Shown here piece by piece: positions 46,501 through 61,410 of a DNA stretch of 64,000 nt. Below the pieces are notes generated by a model. The model saw only the letters and a program-made list of their open reading frames with translations, was not told the origin of the DNA and did no database searches. Within the stretch, counting starts at the first letter, position 1. Every line of letters starts with the position of its first letter. This DNA is from Pilatotrama ljubarskyi (taxonomy: Eukaryota > Basidiomycota > Agaricomycetes > Polyporales > Polyporaceae), in NCBI GenBank assembly GCA_022385805.1, contig MU277728.1, positions 62,001 through 126,000 on the forward strand. Direction: 5' to 3'. The position numbers were made by a program, and so were the translations under genes.

Positions 46501-47490
46501 CATCTCTATGCACGACGAACCATGTTTGCATACCTGTAATACTTTGACCACGGCCTGCAGACAAATAAGCTCCGTGTCAACGGCGCTTGCATCAGATGCA
46601 TACGACGCATACGACGCACACTTGCGATGGGATGCATATCGGCCACTACGCTCACATAGTCCAGAATTGAGTTCACGCCTTCCACGATCTTCTTCGCTAC
46701 CTCGCCCACTTGCTCCCGCTCTGTAAGCGCTGTATGCTCGTCACAATAAGCCACTGAATCTGAATCACCGTAGAACTGAGATGCACTCCCATGTCAAGTC
46801 TTTGAGCATATTGGCCAAAACCTTGACTTCCTTCTCGGCCTTCGCCTGCAGTTGTTCTACGTTATGTTTTAGCGCGACAGCACGATAGAGGGTTAGGCGA
46901 AGCGCTGACCGGATTTATGCTGCAGCTGCTCTGCTGGCTCAATACGCTGTCGGTCTCCTCGCATCGACAGCTTGGAGGCACGAGAGTATGGACGCGCATG
47001 CGTCGAGACGGGGGGAGAAGAACTCGGATTCTGGGACATGACAGGGCGGTTGGTTCGCAAAGGGGGGTCAATGCCCTTCTCCTGTGTGGTCGTAGGTTAT
47101 ATGCTGCTCGAAGTCACCTCGCAGTACCCCTCGCCATGTCCGCATGGTTGGCCAACATGTTGGCCCGATAGCAGCTCTGAGCACCCTAGGTGAAATTTGG
47201 ATGTAAGGGCTTGGCTGGCACGCAGTCCGCAATGCACGCAGGTCCGATCCGTAGATGCACAATGTAGTCCACAAGATCAAGGGACAAGCACTGGCACGGA
47301 ACATATCCTCGAGCTTCCTGCGGATGCACATCGCAGCATACGGTGTTTCTAGCAGTACGAAGACGGCGGTGTTGGCGGACCGCTCAGTCACTACGCCCCC
47401 GACAAAGCACCGTTCTTCCGTAAGGTTCGCAATGCTGCAGGGGCCCTGTTAGCGGCGAGCTGGCAGGCCTACAGTAGCGTTAACTGCATG
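43515..47490 (-). CDS. Large multi-exon EF-hand protein, function unknown
   Basis: Minus-strand coding pieces between short introns form one long, mostly helical protein; I do not recognise its family and the exon borders and N-terminus are uncertain. From the N-terminal side: TERSANTAVFVLLETPY (near 47350), QLQAKAEKEVKVLANMLKDL (46850), REQVGEVAKKIVEGVNSILD (46710), ESRIEDELRDKLEALFDKMA (46290), FHRQKEQLTEMGHIMVQMQL (45930) and PALVDRVAEILHEKATMGMK (45700). In the middle is one canonical EF-hand loop, DHDGSGYISASE (about 44910-44945), in ADVVDHDGSGYISASELNNF. C-terminal to it are helical stretches (DTIKKIIDSEHIENADFIAV, KQVDRYIDGMFKRCYRE) and a final possible membrane span, SVAQCLLVFLAVVCVDRLA, ending at 43515. 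Calcium binding is likely; anything else is open. Confidence 0.55.
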
Positions 47491-47850
47491 CGGAAACCTT
47501 CCGCTGCAAAACATGAAGCACCACGCACTCACTTGCAGTAAACAGCAATCGTTGTGCGTCTAGGATAATCACGATGCGCTCAAGGTGGATTGGAGTCTGA
47601 TGAATAGCTTCCCTGCAATGTCAGCGCGTGCGGGATGAACGCTCCGATCACAGACCGGTGAGAACTATGTGTTGAGTTCAGGAACTCAAGCCCTGGCCGG
47701 CCGCTCTTCCGCTCTCCACCGAGTCCTTCACTGCAGCCGTACGCTGATTGACACTCGTTTTCTTCGAGTAGTCGCACATGGGGTGGACGTCACGATTGAA
47801 GAGGATGAGATTACAGTCCGGGTCCGTACATGCATTCTGACGCAGACCAA

Positions 47851-48892
47851 TCACTGGTTCTTCTTCTCCTCCGCATTGAAACCTTTCGGGATGTCATTTG
47901 AGAGCGGTGATTGGATGCTCGCCAGAGCGGATACGCCGACGAAGATTATGGGAAGGAGGACGAACAATGCGACGAGAAGGGCGAGGATGAGGCCAGGCGT
48001 GAGTAGCTGATAGCGTTTCAGGATCCCACCAGCACTAGGATCAGCGGGAGCTGCTGCGGCGTCAAAGGTGGACGAGCTCGTGGTGGACTGACGGCTGTGC
48101 AGAAGAGATGCAGGCGAGCCCGAATAAATCACGAGGTAGTTGGAGAACATGGCCTCGATCTTAGAGAGCTCGCCAGAGAGCCACGACTCTGTACAGGGAT
48201 GCACATCAGCTGCTACACTACGCGTGGTTTTCGTGGACGACGCACGGTGCTGGGCCATGCTGTTCTTTCTTGACGCGCCTTCCTCGCCGTCCTCCAAGGC
48301 TGGCAAGGAGATGGAAACAACGTGTTTGCCCTTCCCAGCGTCGATCTCCAGGACACCAAGATCCGGGGCATGGCTTACTGAACGCGAGCCGCAACGGCTC
48401 GAGAGCGTATCCGCGAGGCCCTTGAAAGGGTTGGCGTGGTGGCCGCGGCTCTCAACGTAGGGAAGCTTGAGAGAAGAAGGGGCAGATGATAGAGCCTTCG
48501 CTACATGGCAAGAGGGCTCCAGAGCACGGAGATCGGAGGCGTGTAGCTGAAGGGGGTTCGCCGAGTGAGAGCTGCACGAATGACCCCGGAGAGTACTGAA
48601 CTTACCCCAGCATGGTCGACCACGACGACCGCGTCATGCTCGCAGATATCGTCATGGGTATACAGTGCGCTGGCGATAGTATGCGAGTCTGCCTTGTCTC
48701 CCTGAGCCACAGCTGGGGACGACAGGGCCTTCGAACTACAGAGCCCGTCAGTCCGCGGTGCTACGCCAGTGTAAAGTTTCGCCGGTAGACTCACTGGTGA
48801 GACGACCAAGCCAAGACGGGATATGTGTGAGAGTATGCCGACGCCGCGGCCGGCAGGAGTGCGACGAGGAGGGTGAGGGCGCGGCCTGCCAT
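47851..48892 (-). CDS. VOA1: V-ATPase assembly factor VOA1/BIG1-type ER protein
   Basis: A type I ER membrane protein related to yeast Voa1/Big1 and to animal ATP6AP1, which help build the V-ATPase Vo sector and support wall glucan synthesis. The start MAGRALTLLVALLPAAASAYS is a signal peptide. The lumenal part includes HTIASALYTHDDICEHDAVV and, after an intron joined at HAG/LHASDL, GRHHANPF-type variable sequence and IEAMFSNYLVIYSGSPASLL. The conserved C-terminus is LLTPGLILALLVALFVLLPI (membrane span), then FVGVSALASIQSPL, and the short tail FNAEEKKNQ. The final KKNQ fits a KKxx ER-retrieval signal. It diverges from SPT4 over 151 bp. Confidence 0.88.
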
Positions 48893-49043
48893 GGTGGTCG
48901 GGATGCGCTGCTCGTTGTCCGCTGCGATGCCGACGTCAGGCATGCATAGGCGCCCGTTTCGGCCCTTGCCGGGCGAGCGCTTACCACCACGGTGGCTGCT
49001 CCTACAGTGTTCTCCTTCAACTCGTCTTTCTCGAACTCTCACC
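48893..49043. promoter_or_regulatory. 151-bp bidirectional promoter, VOA1 / SPT4
   Basis: The two divergent ATGs are only 151 bp apart, so both genes must start transcription within this space. No TATA box; CTCCTTCAACTCGTCTTTCTC near the SPT4 start is pyrimidine-rich. Confidence 0.6.
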
Positions 49044-49522
49044 ATGTCTCAAGTCCAGGCTGCTATCCCGAGTCAACCGCGCGCAAAACAGCTTCGTGCT
49101 TGTCTTTTGTGCTCAATCATCCAAACACCGGCGGACTTCCGGAAACATGGATGTCCAAACTGCGAGGAACTCATGCAGGTGCGTCTTGCGTTATGCCGTT
49201 GCAGACACGGGGACTGACTGAGGACGCGCTCTTTATAGATGAAGGGGTACCCGGATCGTATTCAGGCGTGCACAACGACCCACTTCGAGGGCGCCATTGC
49301 GGTCATCAACCCGGAGGATAGCTGGGTCGCTCGATGGCAGAGAACATGTGAGTTTGATACCCTACTGACGAAAAGTATGGTGACCAATGTCCCACTACAG
49401 CAAAATACGTCCGCGGGATGTATGCCGTGCGCGTGAAGGGACGCATACCGGAAGACGTCGAGGCTGAGCTCGAGAACCGGAACATCAAGTACCGACCGCG
49501 GGACGGCTCCGAGCAAGACTAG
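49044..49522 (+). CDS. SPT4: Transcription elongation factor SPT4
   Basis: Spt4 pairs with Spt5 (DSIF) on elongating RNA polymerase. The protein starts MSQVQAAIPSQPRAKQLRAC. The zinc finger is clear: ACLLC and GCPNC give the four cysteines. After an intron (joined at ELMQ/MKGYPDRIQ) comes TTTHFEGAIAVINPEDSWVA, and after a second intron SKYVRGMYAVRVKGRIPEDV, ending NIKYRPRDGSEQD with TAG at 49520-49522. About 120 residues, the usual length. Exons: 49044 to about 49176, about 49238-49349 and about 49401-49522. Confidence 0.96.
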
Positions 49523-50146
49523 TCCTCTGCCCTTCTCTCGCGCTTCCAGATCTCGCATTCCGCTACCACGCATTATCCTGTTCTACCTGTACTTCTATCG
49601 GTTTTAGTCATGATTGTAATATTAACGCAAGGAGGTCCGTTGGTAATATTGTGGTTGAAGTCTTCGTGGGCGTTCGTACGTCTTTCTACATACCTCGTAA
49701 TACTCTGACTCGGTGAGCCACTTCTCGTCGCACATCTGCGGTGGTAGAGTCGTATCTTCTGTCTCTGCTTGGAGCAGTATCGCATAAGCTGATGAGCAGG
49801 ACGAGGTGGCTTGCCGGAGGTATGGCGCATAGGTCTCCAGCGTCCTCCGCTGGAGACCTACGTTCCATAGCATCGGCAGGTCCTCGATTACAGTTTCAGC
49901 AGGGTCATGGGGATGGCGAGGTGTAGCGGCTCAAACTGCTTACTTATACTCACTTTGTGCGCCACCGCCACTCCGTCGCTGTCCCACCAGGCAGCACAAT
50001 GCGCTATTGCGACGCCTTAACGACCTGATGGAATGCCGCCAAAAGCGGATATGATGGACGTTGATATGGGTGAGGTTCAAGCTAGCCAACTAAGCCAAGT
50101 TCGTACATGAGCGATATCACGGTGGCACAATACAGCTATAGGTGAA
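49523..50146. other. Intergenic region SPT4 / RAI1, possible short unplaced gene
   Basis: The space between convergent SPT4 and RAI1. A minus-strand frame at about 49622-49873 (MLWNVGLQRRTLETYAPYL, QMCDEKWLTESEYYE) looks more protein-like than its surroundings and has a possible upstream exon near 49960-50030 (RRRNSALCCLVGQRRSGGG) and GT/AG signals, but I cannot place it in a family. It also includes the 13-bp hairpin at 49830-49860. Confidence 0.3.
49830..49860. repeat. Perfect 13-bp hairpin with 5-nt loop
   Basis: TAGGTCTCCAGCG, loop TCCTC, then CGCTGGAGACCTA. The arms are exactly complementary and GC-rich. Confidence 0.75.
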
Positions 50147-51813
50147 TCATATATTCCAACCATGATGCGAGGGTTCAGAAACGGGTCTTGGGACAGAATA
50201 CGGCTTCGAAGTTGCCTGACTGTGCTCACTGACCGTGGGCGTCGTGGTCCGGTTCTCGCTCTTGACCGCCACTTGATCGTAGAACCACCTCGGCAGGATG
50301 CCCACCCTATCCTCACCCGCCTCGACGTCCCGTACTCCAGCTTCGTCGAGCAATGTTACCTTCACTCCCTCTTTAGGTTCCAGAACGATCCGCCAGACCC
50401 GAGCTGAGGGCTTTGACGAAGCCTCGCTGCCGTCAGAAGGTTCGTCGGCGGAGAGGACAGACTTTAGGGTGGAGAGAAAGTGCTGGCCCCAGGATAGGCA
50501 TACTTGCGGGTCCCAGGCACCTGGCTTCCCGCGGACTAGTCGGGGTATCTGGATGGTCTTGAACGTCTGGGTCGTCGTAAGCCGTCCGGCTGGTGTCCGA
50601 AAGCCTACGACGATCTCCTGGGAACCATCATGTTAGGACAGCACTGCGACATGTACATGGGGGCTATAGCATACACACCGGGACACCTAGCAAGAACGAT
50701 TGCATGTAGAACTTGAGGAGTTTCCTATGACGAGCGGGTCAGAAGCGTACGCATATGTACTAGACATCAACGGACTTTTCGAAGCGAGCTTCGTCGTCGC
50801 CATGGCGTATCGCCATAGACGTCTTCAGCTCCACCAGGGTATCCGTACGACCAGGCGTGAACCCGTCTGCAGTCCGTTTCAGTACTGATCGCCGATTGTA
50901 TGCGCGAAGGGATTGTGCACCTCGTACACAGTCAACTTCGCCTCCGACGAGGAGACGATTGTCGCCAAGTTTAGTCTTGATGACACTGCACCACTGTACG
51001 TTGGTGTCCACGTCTCCTCCCCACCCGACCGGATGACCGTCTGTACGTTCCGGCACCCCAGGCTTAGATGACGTGCACCAGGACTCGAAAGAGTACCCGT
51101 AGTAGGTCTGTAAACGTTGCTTGGGAGCAAGGTGCTCTCTGCGTGTGTAGGGTGAGCCGTGTGAACTGGCTGCAGCGCGTAGGTACGTACTTTTCTACCA
51201 GCCTCGCGTCGGATAGGTGCTCCTCTACGTATAGCGTACCGTTGACGTACATTGCGTTGAATTCACTGCGGTCGCGGTCTTCATACGGCGCCGTCAAGAT
51301 TCTATCTCACAAAAGCTATCAGCTGAGTTTGCCTGGACCAGGTTCCATGGCACCTCGAGCGTGCATGACTTACTTGGTCATGATACCTCTCCAGGTTACG
51401 ACTGCGATGTCTTTCAGCCACTTCGCGCCGCTGCCGGGGCCCGTGCTCGCGTCTGCCTTCTGCATGATGCGCTCCACCGCACGCAGAAGACCATCCAGTC
51501 TCGTTCTCTCTTCTGGTCGCTTAATCCACCGCTCATAGCCATAGCGGAGGTCCGCGCCTGGCGGCGGGTCGACGTAATAGCGCAGAGCAGAGTCGGTGAA
51601 CTCGAGGACGCGCTGGGGGGTGTAGGAAAACGTGAGCAAACCGGTCGGCTGTTGGAAAGGGACTGGTCGAATGGGCTGCGACGATGTGGTGGAAGGGTAC
51701 GAGAGGGTGTGACTGGGAGGGCGGGCGGAAGAGCCAGCTTCCGGATCGACCTCTAACCGCTTCTTGGGTGGTTGGGACGGTCCATGCGAGCTCAAAGCGC
51801 GCCTTTTGCTCAT
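50147..51813 (-). CDS. RAI1: Decapping nuclease RAI1 (DXO family)
   Basis: Rai1 removes incomplete or non-canonical 5' caps and stabilises the exonuclease Rat1/Xrn2 in the nucleus. The ATG at 51813 gives MSKRRALSSHGPSQPPKKRL, a basic start. Then: FQQPTGLLTFSYTPQRVLEF, SALRYYVDPPPGADLRYGYE, WLKDIAVVTWRGIMTKI and, by splicing, NAMYVNGTLYVEEH and YWGYSFESWC. Catalytic motifs are kept: GGEVDC (E-x-D) and VELKTS (E-x-K), with VQWCSVIKTKLGDNRLLVGG before them. LKFYMQSFLLGVPEIVVGFR follows. The C-terminal end at 50147 (SEPSHHGWNI) is the simplest model; a further small exon is possible. Confidence 0.92.
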
Positions 51814-52165
51814 ATCACCACAGATGCTTTCAGGCGGAGGTGTTCCAAACGCAAGAGATGGATAGAACGAATTCTGGACGGACACCGCGGGGTGGATGCT
51901 GGTGGATGATGGATGGACAGGACAGATAAGCGCCGGACGCGGATCGAGCCATGGGCCACGTGGTGGCTGTGCGCTGCGACCCAAGAAGCCCACGCCACCA
52001 ATCAATTCGCGTGTGCCTTGTGATTTCCACCCCAACGCGTTGTGGCTGTCGGCGGTCGTCCACAGCCCACCTCCTTCTTTCGTCCGACCACCACCTCCGT
52101 CTGCATACACAGCTGGAGCTATATCAACGCGAATAGTCTAACAAATTATACTGGATACCTAGTCT
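51814..52165. promoter_or_regulatory. Divergent promoter region RAI1 / lipase
   Basis: 350 bp between divergent starts. No gene supported. The open frame reading upstream of RAI1 (to 52110) is proline/glycine-rich and starts in a different context, so I take 51813 as the start. Confidence 0.4.
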
Positions 52166-54714
52166 ATGCTTTCTAACTGGGACAAATATGGCCGTCTCAG
52201 TCTCGACATTGCCTCCACCGCGACCTCCGTAGGCTTCTCTGCTGCGAAGGCGTGCACGAAACTCGGCGTGCGTGTATCCTCTGTACAGCTTCGAACCTGC
52301 AATACTGATGCATACGCTCGCAATTCAGTTCTCTGTGACGCGTGGCATAGCATCTACCGCGGCAGGTATTACCGGCTCCGTCATTGACCACACATTGTTT
52401 CGAGGTAGCACCGGCGCAGGTGCCAAGCTCGGAAGCGCAGTCTCCACCGTCATCTCTGCAGTCGAGTTTGTGGCCCTCGCGCCCATTCTACTCGGAGAAA
52501 CCGTCACCTCTACCTCCCTCGTCGCAGCGCAGTCTTCCTTGTCCATGATTACCACCATCTTCCCCGGCAGCGACGAGGCTAGCTTCTCGCTTGCCAGTTT
52601 CGTCGGCCTCGTCCGTCGCGAATGGAACGAGCCTGCCGCGAGCGAAGGCCTTCCGGAAGAACGCTATGGACTTGGTGAGGTGCTCAAGGCGTTGGCCGGA
52701 TTCGCGGCACTCCAGGGTGTTACCAGTGAATGGCAGGAAAAGCGCTGGTTCAAGCACATGAGAGAGGTTCCCGTCTACGACGAGTTCCAAGTCGCCCAGC
52801 CAAGGAAGCGCGTCGACTCTCGCGTTACGATCACTGGGGACACCCTCTACGCGAGCCATAGCGGACGCATCGTCACTGCCGACATCACCCAGGTTCCAGT
52901 ACCAGGCTCGTGGCCTGCACGAGAAACGCCCTCCCATGCGAAGCGTCTATCGACGCCCAAGCGGCCCCCAGCTGCAGCTTCTGTAGATGAGCTCAAACAA
53001 ACATTTCGCCGACTGTCCAAACTGGTCCTCGCAGGTTATGGCGGAGCTAGTCTTCTCTTCTTTGGCGTCTCCCTCTCACCCTCGGAGAGAGAACAGCAAA
53101 GAGAAGAGATGAAGATCGCGGACGCTATAGATGCGTCAGAGAAGGAAGCTGCGGGACCTCAGGGCTCGGATTCGCCCTCGTCGAGTTCAAGCTCTGGCGC
53201 CAACATGCCAGGCGGGCCGTCCTACTCATGGTGGGATTTGTTGATGGGCAAGCATGATCATGACATTTTCCTCAATTGGGCGAAGGCGCACTCGTCGTCA
53301 GATCAGACCTCGGATGCGGCGACCGTGAGCACGCCCTAGGTTTACATGGCATCTCGACACTCATTCTCCTTGTACAGGTTGAGCCTCCTACGGCTCACGT
53401 CGGCACGGAGAGCCATATGCCGCGCTTCTGGGTTCTGACTGATCATGTACGCCGGGAAGTAGTGCTAGTCATAAGAGGCACTATGAGTCTCAACGAGCTC
53501 GCTGTCGACCTCACGTGCGATCCGGCCCCCTTTGTCCTCCCTCCAGCTGGCAGCTCGGTCTCTAGGCCTCCTTCGCACTCCTCTCAAGTCCCGCCTACCC
53601 CGACGGCCCCCCAGGAGTCGTACGACGAGCTTGACGAGGATATCGAAAATATTCCTGGATCGTTCCCCTTCCCGATGGACCTTTCCGTCCCGTTTCCGCG
53701 TTCACGCAAGGAGTCGGAGAAGTCCATGAAGCCGTTCCCGCGTGCGCGTATGCCGTCGGAGAGTGCTGATGATGCTGTGTACATCGTGCATGGCGGGATG
53801 TTGAGGATGACGCGAGCAATGGGTGCGCCTGGGAAGCCAGTGCATGTTGCTGTTCGCGACGCTCTGCGGAAGAACAAAGGCTACTGTCAGTCTTGCCCAT
53901 ATCCTCGCGTTGAAGCACTCCTAGCTGAGCTTGCCCCGCAGCGCTTATTCTTTGCGGCCACAGCTTAGGTGCTGGTGTGGCAGGACTCCTGGCTCTTGTG
54001 AGTATATCTTGTGCGTTAGATCCGTGATCGCAACCCTGACTGCTATTATCTCAGATGTGGGCATCTCCCGAAACCCGCTTGACGCATCGCGCCTCCGGTC
54101 TTCCGATCAATCGGGAGGTTGCCGCGTACTGTTTTGCGCCTCCATGTTTGGTCTCCCCTCGCCTCAGTGCCAAGGCGGCTGCTTCGGGCCTCATCACGTC
54201 GTTCGTGTACGGGCATGACATCGTCTCCCGCCTTTCGCTGGGGAGCGTACGCGACCTCACAAGAGCGGCTGTATGGCTGTGCGCGGCGGAGAACAGGGAT
54301 GATGGCAGGGCCGACGGATACTCGAGCGTTACGAAGAAGGCCTTGAAGTGGAAGATGGGAAGAGGAGAAGATGGAGACGAAGAATGGGTGAGTGACGGAA
54401 CATGTTCTGCACGTATCGGATCCCGACTCACACAGTGACAACAGTTCGTCGCCATGCGGAAGACGCTGGAGGCCAACATGCAGATGGCCGACCTCTTCCC
54501 TCCAGGGCGTGTGTTCTGGGCGCTGCGGGACGGCGACTTCCACCGATCGCATCGTCTTGGTGCTGCCTTGGGGAAGAGCTCCCCCAAAGAGAAGGTACGG
54601 CTGTTTGAGGTCCTGGATGCGAAGCAGGTCTTCGGGCAGATCATCTTCGCGCGAGATATGTTGAGCTCGCATCTTCCGCATCAGTATGACAAGGTGTTGC
54701 ATGAGCTACTCTGA
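52166..54714 (+). CDS. Class 3 (alpha/beta-hydrolase) lipase, DAG-lipase-like
   Basis: A membrane-associated lipase of the fungal lipase_3 family, similar in layout to diacylglycerol lipases. It starts MLSNWDKYGRLSLDIASTAT. The N-terminal 350 residues have several hydrophobic helices (VISAVEFVALAPILLGETV, LVLAGYGGASLLFFGVSL) and a serine-rich loop. The hydrolase part begins RFWVLTDHVRREVVLVIRGT (oxyanion region with RGT), has a long serine/proline insertion, then YIVHGGMLRMTRAM and the nucleophile elbow GHSLGAG near 53957-53977. VYGHDIVSRLSLGSVRDL probably supplies the catalytic Asp; the catalytic His is likely in the C-terminal exon ending HLPHQYDKVLHELL. An intron at about 53325-53377 is needed to keep frame. 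Confidence 0.88.
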
Positions 54715-54911
54715 TTTACCTAGCCGTCAAGCTTTCTGATGTTTTGTAGCATTATCTCGGTGTACGATATCTCCGCCCATCGCTGAGCCATGCCCCTAGA
54801 TCCTTGTATACCGCGTAGATCTCTGCCACTGGATACTGTACACCATGCCTTTTGCTTCTGCTTCTGCTCTACCGTGACCTCTTCGTATCATATAATCTCC
54901 TTTAGACCTTC

Positions 54912-55511
54912 TCACTTATTCAGCGACTGCAAATACTCCTCCAGAACCTCGACGATGACTTCGTGATCCTCCTGCATCGTCAGCCCGCTCACCACGATGA
55001 CGCCCACCACTCCTTCTACGTCCTTGACGCGGACGGGGAAGCCGCCGCCGTGGATGGCGTACTCGCCGGCGCGGTCGCCCAGCATGAACTTCGCGCGGAA
55101 CGCCTCTTCGTTCCCCGCGTACTTGTTGTGCAGGAACCAGGTGCTCTTGCCCCAGCGGAGGACCGCCGCGCGCTTGCGCGCGACCCAGGTGTCATTGTCG
55201 GCCTGCGTGCCGCGGCCGGTTGCGCAGTGGAAAAGGAGCTGCGCGCTGTTGGCGAGTGTGATGTTCACGACGGCGGGGTTGGGCGACGCGCGGCGGAGGC
55301 GGTCGCGCAGGCGCGTCCCGAGCTCCCAGGCGGTGTCCGCGGTGAAGTGCGGGAGGATGCAGCGTTCCTCTTCCGCTGCGATAGCGTCGAGCTGGAGATT
55401 GCGTAGAACGAGTTTGGTAAGCGAGAGGCTGTGGAAAGAGCAGACAAGAGTTAGTTAGGGGCTTACATCTTTAGGCGGGCTGCGTATCTGCACAAAGCTC
55501 TGCTGGCTCAT
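54912..55511 (-). CDS. UPF0303 / DUF336-type protein
   Basis: A small soluble protein of the DUF336 (GlcG/HbpS-like) fold, UPF0303 group; yeast YBR137W is a relative, of unclear function. The start MSQQSFVQIRSPPKD joins by splicing to LDAIAAEEERCILPHFTADT. Then RASPNPAVVNITLANSAQLL, HCATGRGTQADNDTWVARKR, VLRWGKSTWFLHNKYAGNEE and YAIHGGGFPVRVKDVEGVVG, all typical family stretches, ending EEYLQSLNK and TGA at 54912-54914. One intron near 55396-55466. About 170 residues. Confidence 0.88.
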
Positions 55512-55867
55512 GATGTTGGATGCAAATGCGCTCGCGAGTCGCGGAGTATCGTGAGCTCGACGACGGCCAATTTGTACGCTCGCTGGGCTGATCGATGCAG
55601 ACTGATTATCGGCGCTGCTTTGTCAACACGTCCTCCTGAGGCCTGAGGGGCGGCAAGGTTTGGGAGGGGCTTGAAAGCAACCTCTGTTCTGAGAACTTCG
55701 GTACACATTTGGAAGGACTTCCGAGAAGCTCGGTCACAACCCTCACGAAACTGTCGGAGACGACCGCGAGGACAGGGTCTCATGCATAGTCGTACGCAAG
55801 CGAAATAGAAGATGCAGTAGTAATACAGAGGTGCTTGTAAGGTACAATACATGGTGTGGATACAACA
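55512..55867. other. Intergenic region UPF0303 / RPC1
   Basis: 356 bp in which I see no gene: promoter of the UPF0303 gene and 3' UTR of RPC1, both transcribed leftward. Confidence 0.4.
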
Positions 55868-61033
<5,166 letters not shown>

Positions 61034-61410
61034 GGCGTTCCAGTCTTCAAGTTCCTGCGCACCTTATGCGCTCTCCTCCTACAAAAGGTCGCTAGCCCAG
61101 GACGCAGAGAGGCCACCAAGTCGTCAGGCGAGATTCGAGCGGTCGGAAACGCGTAGATGCACCACCCAGAGCAGAGCTTCAGCAGTAGTACTGTACTACT
61201 AACCGAGAGCACAACTTCAAAGTGCGATCCTTTTCCCAAGCACGTGACAGGAGTCATACGGGCGCCTACGTGTGGGCGCTGGACCTAATAGTAACCCTAG
61301 ACTCGTTTCTGTAACCCTAGCCGAGATCGAGATACGCGTGTCGCGTTGACTTGCGCGTCCCTCAGCCTGTCCAGTCCACCCGCGCACACCCATCCTCTCC
61401 TCCGCCCATC
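61034..61410. promoter_or_regulatory. Bidirectional promoter RPC1 / proteasome alpha1
   Basis: 377 bp between divergent ATGs. It contains three conspicuous sites: the palindrome AGTAGTAC-T-GTACTACT at 61184-61200, an E-box CACGTGAC at 61241-61248 and the ten-base telomere-like box GTAACCCTAG twice, at 61291-61300 and 61311-61320, exactly 20 bp apart. No TATA box. Shared control of a Pol III subunit and a proteasome subunit is inferred. Confidence 0.6.

Noticed and set aside
53338..53377. GLHGISTLILLVQ-like coding segment in the lipase gene
   Set aside because: Looks protein-like but lies after an in-frame stop; a normal 53-nt intron (GTGAGC...TGTACAG) removes it and restores the frame.
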